Of a stretch of 64,000 nucleotides of DNA, positions 60,401 through 64,000 are shown piece by piece. How positions within the stretch are numbered: position 1 is the first letter of the stretch; each line of letters begins with the position of its first letter. Source of the stretch: Immundisolibacter sp. (lineage in GTDB: Bacteria; Pseudomonadota; Gammaproteobacteria; Immundisolibacterales; Immundisolibacteraceae); contig NZ_JACIZD010000008.1 of assembly GCF_014359565.1 (NCBI RefSeq), positions 29,807-93,806 on the forward strand. Direction: 5' to 3'. The translations under genes were made by a program, and so were the position numbers. The notes beneath the pieces are model-generated. The model was not told the DNA's origin and ran no database searches. It saw only the letters and a list, made by a program, of their open reading frames with translations.

Positions 60401-63400
60401 TCAGGTGGTGGTGGTCTCGTGCGTCAGCACCAGGTTGCCGGACCCGATCATGCCGGCAACGGTCTGGCCAGTCACGCCGTTGAGCGTCGCCAGTGCCACG
60501 AAGTTGTCCCCGCCGCCATTGACATCGACCGTAACCACGGTGTTGCCACTGTTGGTCTGCAGGTGCACGAAATCCGTGGCATCGGAGACACCCTGCACGT
60601 AGCCGGCCAGCAGGTCGCCGATGTGCAGCACGTCGCCGCCAGTGCCAGTAGCGAAGTCGGTGATGACGTCGCCCGTGGTGCTGCCGGCCAGATCCCCTTG
60701 CCCCCACTTGAAGGTGTCCGCACCCGCTCCGCCGGTCAGGGTGTCGTTGCCCGCCCCGCCGATGAGCACGTCGTTGCCGCCGCCGCCCGAGAGCGTGTCG
60801 TTGCCGGCCAGACCCACCAGGATGTTGTTGGCGCTGCTGCCGGTGAGCGAGTCGTTGTGCATCGAGCCGATGAGGTTCTCGATGTTCGACAGCGTATCGG
60901 TACCGTCACCCCCGGTATTCTGGCCAGTCGTCACGGCCAGCGACACCGTCACTCCGCCTGCGGCATCGATGTAGGTCGCCGTATCGTTGCCGTCGCCGCC
61001 GTTCAGCTTGTCATCGCCGGCACCGCCGGCCAGGATGTCGTTGCCATTGCCGCCGTTGAGCGTGTCGTTGCCCCCCAGTCCAAGCAGGATGTCGTTCCCG
61101 TCGTTACCGTTGATGGTGTCGGCCGTTCCGTCGCGGCCGATCAGGATCTCGTCGCGCCAGATGCCGTCCAGCGTATTTTCGCCGGCCTGGTCCCGCCCAA
61201 TACTCACGTCGGCGGTATCCGTGACCGCGCCTGATGTCGCCGTGTAGGTGAACGTACCGCCATCGATGGCGTTGGGGCTTTCCTCTGTGAACGTCACCGT
61301 CGGGCTGGTGAGGGTGACCAGGCCATCGATGGCACTAGCCACGGCGGTCAGATTCAGCGCCTGCCCGTTGGGCGCGCGATCGTTGGCAAGCAGCGCCCAG
61401 GTCGGGATGGCGATGGTGTCCGCACCAGTGGCAGCTTGCTGGTTGGTGAGCACACGGTCGTCGCGCACCAGCAGCACGTCGTTGGTGGTCGCCACGTTCA
61501 GGTGCAGAACGTTCGAGGCCGTGTCGCCGTCGTGGTCCACCAGCGTGAAGCCAATGTCCGCCGCGATCGGATCGGTGAACGAGGCCGGCGGGGTGTAGGT
61601 GAAGGCGCCGGTATCCATGTTCACCGCGATGCTGCCGCCCGCGGACAGCGCCACGGTCAGCACGTTGTTGGCGGTATTGAACCCGAAGGCATGGGTGGGG
61701 CCGGCAGTGATGGTGACTCCGCCGGCGCCACTGTTGGCCGCCGGATCGTAGGAGTACGTCGTGCCGTCCACCACGATCGACTTGATGAAGCCGCCGTCGG
61801 CGCCAAAGGTGGCGGTGCCGCCGTTCACCAGATTGCCGGTCACCGGCGCGATGGACACTGTCGCCACCAGGGTCGGGATCAGGGCGTTGAGGTCGGTGAC
61901 GACGATTGAATTGCTGTCCTGGTGCTGCGCTCCGTCGTACGCAACCGGGTCCAGATAGCCTTCCGACACGCCGCTGCCCAGGCCAATGGCGTAAGCGGTG
62001 ATGTTGTTGGCGTTCAGGAAGGCCTGCCATTCCTGCTGGCTGACTTCGTTATCGTTGGCGTTGATTCCTTCGTTGCCGATGCCGTCACCAAGCTCGGGGT
62101 TCGTCACCGACCCGCCCTGATTGGGATTGGAATTGGAGATCGTCGGCTGGCCGTCGGACACGAAGTACGCGACGTTGTTGGCATCAACGATCTTTCCACT
62201 GTCTGTGTAGGCGCTCATCGCGTCCTTCAGCGCGTCGTCGTAGTTGGTAGCCCCGTCTGCGTTGAGGCCGAGGATGACATCGCGAGCCTGCGCCACGGTC
62301 AACCACTGCGAGCTGTTGCCCACCTCGTCCGCAGTACTCGCAAAGGCGACCAGTTTCACCTTCACGTCGCCCAGCGCGTCGTACTGCTCGAGCAGCTCGA
62401 GCATCGCCGCCTTCATCAATTGCAGGCGGCTCATGCTCTGCACGCCAGAGGCGTCGTCCATGCTCCCGGACACGTCCATGATCAGCATGAGATTGGTGTT
62501 CGAGTGCGGCGTACCCTCCTCCTGGGCCAGCACCGGACTCGCCTTGGGCACGTCATCCACGATGTCGATCACGATGCTCGCCGGCGCCGAGCTGACGCTG
62601 CCGTCGCTGGTGGTCAGCGTAAAGGTGTTGCTCTCGGTGCCGTCCCCGTCGGTGGTCGGGCTGGTCAGGGTGTAGCTGTAGGTCGCCACGCCGGTGGTCG
62701 CGTTGTAGCCGGTCACGGTCAGCGTGCCGTTGCTGCCGACAATGGCGTTGTTGGTGCCCAGGACGCCAATCGCAATGGTCGTGTCGTTGATGGTCACCGA
62801 CTGGATGTCGTCCAGACCGTCCGGGTCCGACACGGTGAAGGTGCCGCCCACCGTGACGGTGGTCGTACCCACGCCGGAGCCGTTCGACAGACCGGCTTCG
62901 TAGACGACGTCGTGCGCACCCTGCGGGTTGCCCGAGTCGGTGACGATGCTGGGCCCGTCGTTGGCGCCGTTGATGGTGATGCTCAGTGTGGCCGGACGGC
63001 TGTCGCCGTCGCCGTCGGTCAGGGTGTAGCCGAAGCTCTCGGTCAGGGTCTGACCGGCATCCAGCGCCTGCACCGCCGGCAGCGCGTTGTTGAGCACGTA
63101 GCTGTAGCTGCCGTTCGCGCCCACGGTCAGGGTGCCGTAGGTGCCGGTCACGGTGGAGCCCGCCACGCCGGTCCAGGCAATCGAGCCCAGCCCGTCCGCA
63201 CCGGTGGTGTCGGCCACGCCGTCGGTGGCATTGCCATCGGTCCCGCCCACCGCGGTCAGCACGTTGCCGTCCGCCGTCAGCACGCCGTCTTCGGTCACGC
63301 TGTCACTGTCGTTACGCGCAATCGGCACGTCATCCACGATGTCGATGACGATGCTCGCCGGCGCCGAGGTCGACGTGCCGTCGCTGGTGGTCAGCGTAAA

Positions 63401-64000
63401 GGTGTTGCTCTCGGTGCCCGACACGTCGGTGGTCGGGCTGGTCAGGGTGTAGCTGTAGGTCGCCACGCCGGTGGCCGCGTTGTAGCCGGTCACGGTCAGC
63501 GTGCCGTTGCTGCCGACAATGGCGTTGTTGGTGCCCAGGCTGCCAATCGCAATGGTCGTGCCGTTGATGGTCACCGACTGGATGTCGTCCAGACCGTCCG
63601 GGTCCGACACGGTGAAGGTGCCGCCCACCGTGACGGTGGTCGGACCCACGCCGGAGCCGTTCGACAGGCCGGCTTCGTACACGATGTCGTTCGCCCCCCC
63701 CGGACCACCCGGGTTTTCCGGGTCCGGATCGACAACGATGCTGGGCCCGTCGTTGGCGCCGTTGATGGTGATGCTCAGCGTGGCCGCACGGCTGTCGCCG
63801 TCGCCGTCGGTCAGGGTGTAGCCGAAGCTCTCGGTCAGGGTCTGACCGGCATCCAGCGCCTGCACCGCCGGGTTGGCGTTGTTGAGCACGTAGCTGTAGC
63901 TGCCGTTCGCGCCCACGGTCAGGGTGCCGTAGGTGCCGGTCACGGTGGAGCCCGCCACGCCGGTCCAGGCAATCGAGCCCAGCCCGTCCGCACCGGTGGT
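60401..64000 (-). CDS. Giant RTX adhesin, C-terminal part (partial)
   Basis: The frame is open to the window edge, so at least 1199 residues and no start are seen. From the N-terminal side there are two VCBS/cadherin-like modules of about 259 residues, highly similar to each other (YGTLTVGANGSYSYVLNNA; GYTLTDGDGDSR). A von Willebrand A domain follows with the metal site MDVSGSMDD (DNA near 62470). Further VCBS-like regions come next. RTX repeats end the protein (GNDILLGLGGNDTLNGGNG; GNDTLTGGAGADTFKWGQGD) with a type I secretion target domain. LapA-like adhesins of this kind hold cells to surfaces and are exported by an ABC/MFP/TolC machine; the TolC-family gene at 42.5 kb may serve it. Confidence 0.93.
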   Translation of the reverse strand, partial: TTGADGLGSIAWTGVAGSTVTGTYGTLTVGANGSYSYVLNNANPAVQALDAGQTLTESFGYTLTDGDGDSRAATLSITINGANDGPSIVVDPDPENPGGPGGANDIVYEAGLSNGSGVGPTTVTVGGTFTVSDPDGLDDIQSVTINGTTIAIGSLGTNNAIVGSNGTLTVTGYNAATGVATYSYTLTSPTTDVSGTESNTFTLTTSDGTSTSAPASIVIDIVDDVPIARNDSDSVTEDGVLTADGNVLTAVGGTDGNATDGVADTTGADGLGSIAWTGVAGSTVTGTYGTLTVGANGSYSYVLNNALPAVQALDAGQTLTESFGYTLTDGDGDSRPATLSITINGANDGPSIVTDSGNPQGAHDVVYEAGLSNGSGVGTTTVTVGGTFTVSDPDGLDDIQSVTINDTTIAIGVLGTNNAIVGSNGTLTVTGYNATTGVATYSYTLTSPTTDGDGTESNTFTLTTSDGSVSSAPASIVIDIVDDVPKASPVLAQEEGTPHSNTNLMLIMDVSGSMDDASGVQSMSRLQLMKAAMLELLEQYDALGDVKVKLVAFASTADEVGNSSQWLTVAQARDVILGLNADGATNYDDALKDAMSAYTDSGKIVDANNVAYFVSDGQPTISNSNPNQGGSVTNPELGDGIGNEGINANDNEVSQQEWQAFLNANNITAYAIGLGSGVSEGYLDPVAYDGAQHQDSNSIVVTDLNALIPTLVATVSIAPVTGNLVNGGTATFGADGGFIKSIVVDGTTYSYDPAANSGAGGVTITAGPTHAFGFNTANNVLTVALSAGGSIAVNMDTGAFTYTPPASFTDPIAADIGFTLVDHDGDTASNVLHLNVATTNDVLLVRDDRVLTNQQAATGADTIAIPTWALLANDRAPNGQALNLTAVASAIDGLVTLTSPTVTFTEESPNAIDGGTFTYTATSGAVTDTADVSIGRDQAGENTLDGIWRDEILIGRDGTADTINGNDGNDILLGLGGNDTLNGGNGNDILAGGAGDDKLNGGDGNDTATYIDAAGGVTVSLAVTTGQNTGGDGTDTLSNIENLIGSMHNDSLTGSSANNILVGLAGNDTLSGGGGNDVLIGGAGNDTLTGGAGADTFKWGQGDLAGSTTGDVITDFATGTGGDVLHIGDLLAGYVQGVSDATDFVHLQTNSGNTVVTVDVNGGGDNFVALATLNGVTGQTVAGMIGSGNLVLTHETTTT

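Overview
The window is GC-rich, densely packed chromosomal DNA from a Gammaproteobacterium. The evidence is the gene order: mutS next to fdxA, the pilF-rodZ-hisS-yfgM-bamB-der string, the fimT-pilV-pilW-pilX-pilY1-pilE pilus operon and a System I (ccm) cytochrome c maturation locus. I cannot name a genus. Genes abut or overlap (ATGA, GTGA and TTGA junctions), and several start with GTG or TTG.

Layout. 1-4.3 kb: a cupin gene cut by the window edge behind a RuBisCO-like protein gene, then an HNH nuclease, a universal stress protein, panE and fdxA. 4.5-15.3 kb: mutS and ccmF on the minus strand, facing ccmABCDE, which runs by overlapping codons into aguA and aguB (agmatine to putrescine) and an aminotransferase. 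15.4-31 kb: metH, a kinase-like fusion, hsp20, a GST, a WYL regulator, der, bamB, yfgM, hisS, rodZ, pilF, rlmN and ndk. 31.0-33.4 kb: four tRNA genes (Pro, Arg, His, Lys) with a promoter and terminator, followed by an arsenic-resistance remnant (broken ACR3, intact arsC and arsH). 33.4-42 kb: a DEAD-box helicase, prfC, rimI, a family-4 uracil-DNA glycosylase and mfd. 42-45 kb: a 133-bp tandem array, a TolC-family export protein and a decayed toxin-antitoxin pair.

45-64 kb is devoted to the cell surface. It holds the minor pilin/PilY1 operon, a VpsR-like sigma-54 activator, a six-gene minus-strand operon resembling a divergent functional-amyloid (Fap) system, and the 3' part of a giant RTX adhesin gene with VCBS-like repeats and a von Willebrand A domain. 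The amyloid-like operon encodes a low-complexity Asn/Gly/Ser/Gln-rich secreted protein, a small Asn-rich protein, a periplasmic C39 peptidase, two Sec-exported proteins carrying double-glycine-type motifs, and a coiled-coil plus beta-barrel outer-membrane protein. It is preceded by a near-consensus sigma-54 promoter and an IHF-like site. I regard it as the most interesting system in the window: C39 and barrel genes in the fapD-E-F order, with structural subunits unlike classical FapB/FapC and a testable C39-substrate hypothesis.

A second recurring theme is a family of roughly 65-70-bp imperfect palindromes scattered between genes. Each has outer GTGGGAG/CTCCCAC arms around two GC hairpins, and they occur singly or in arrays.
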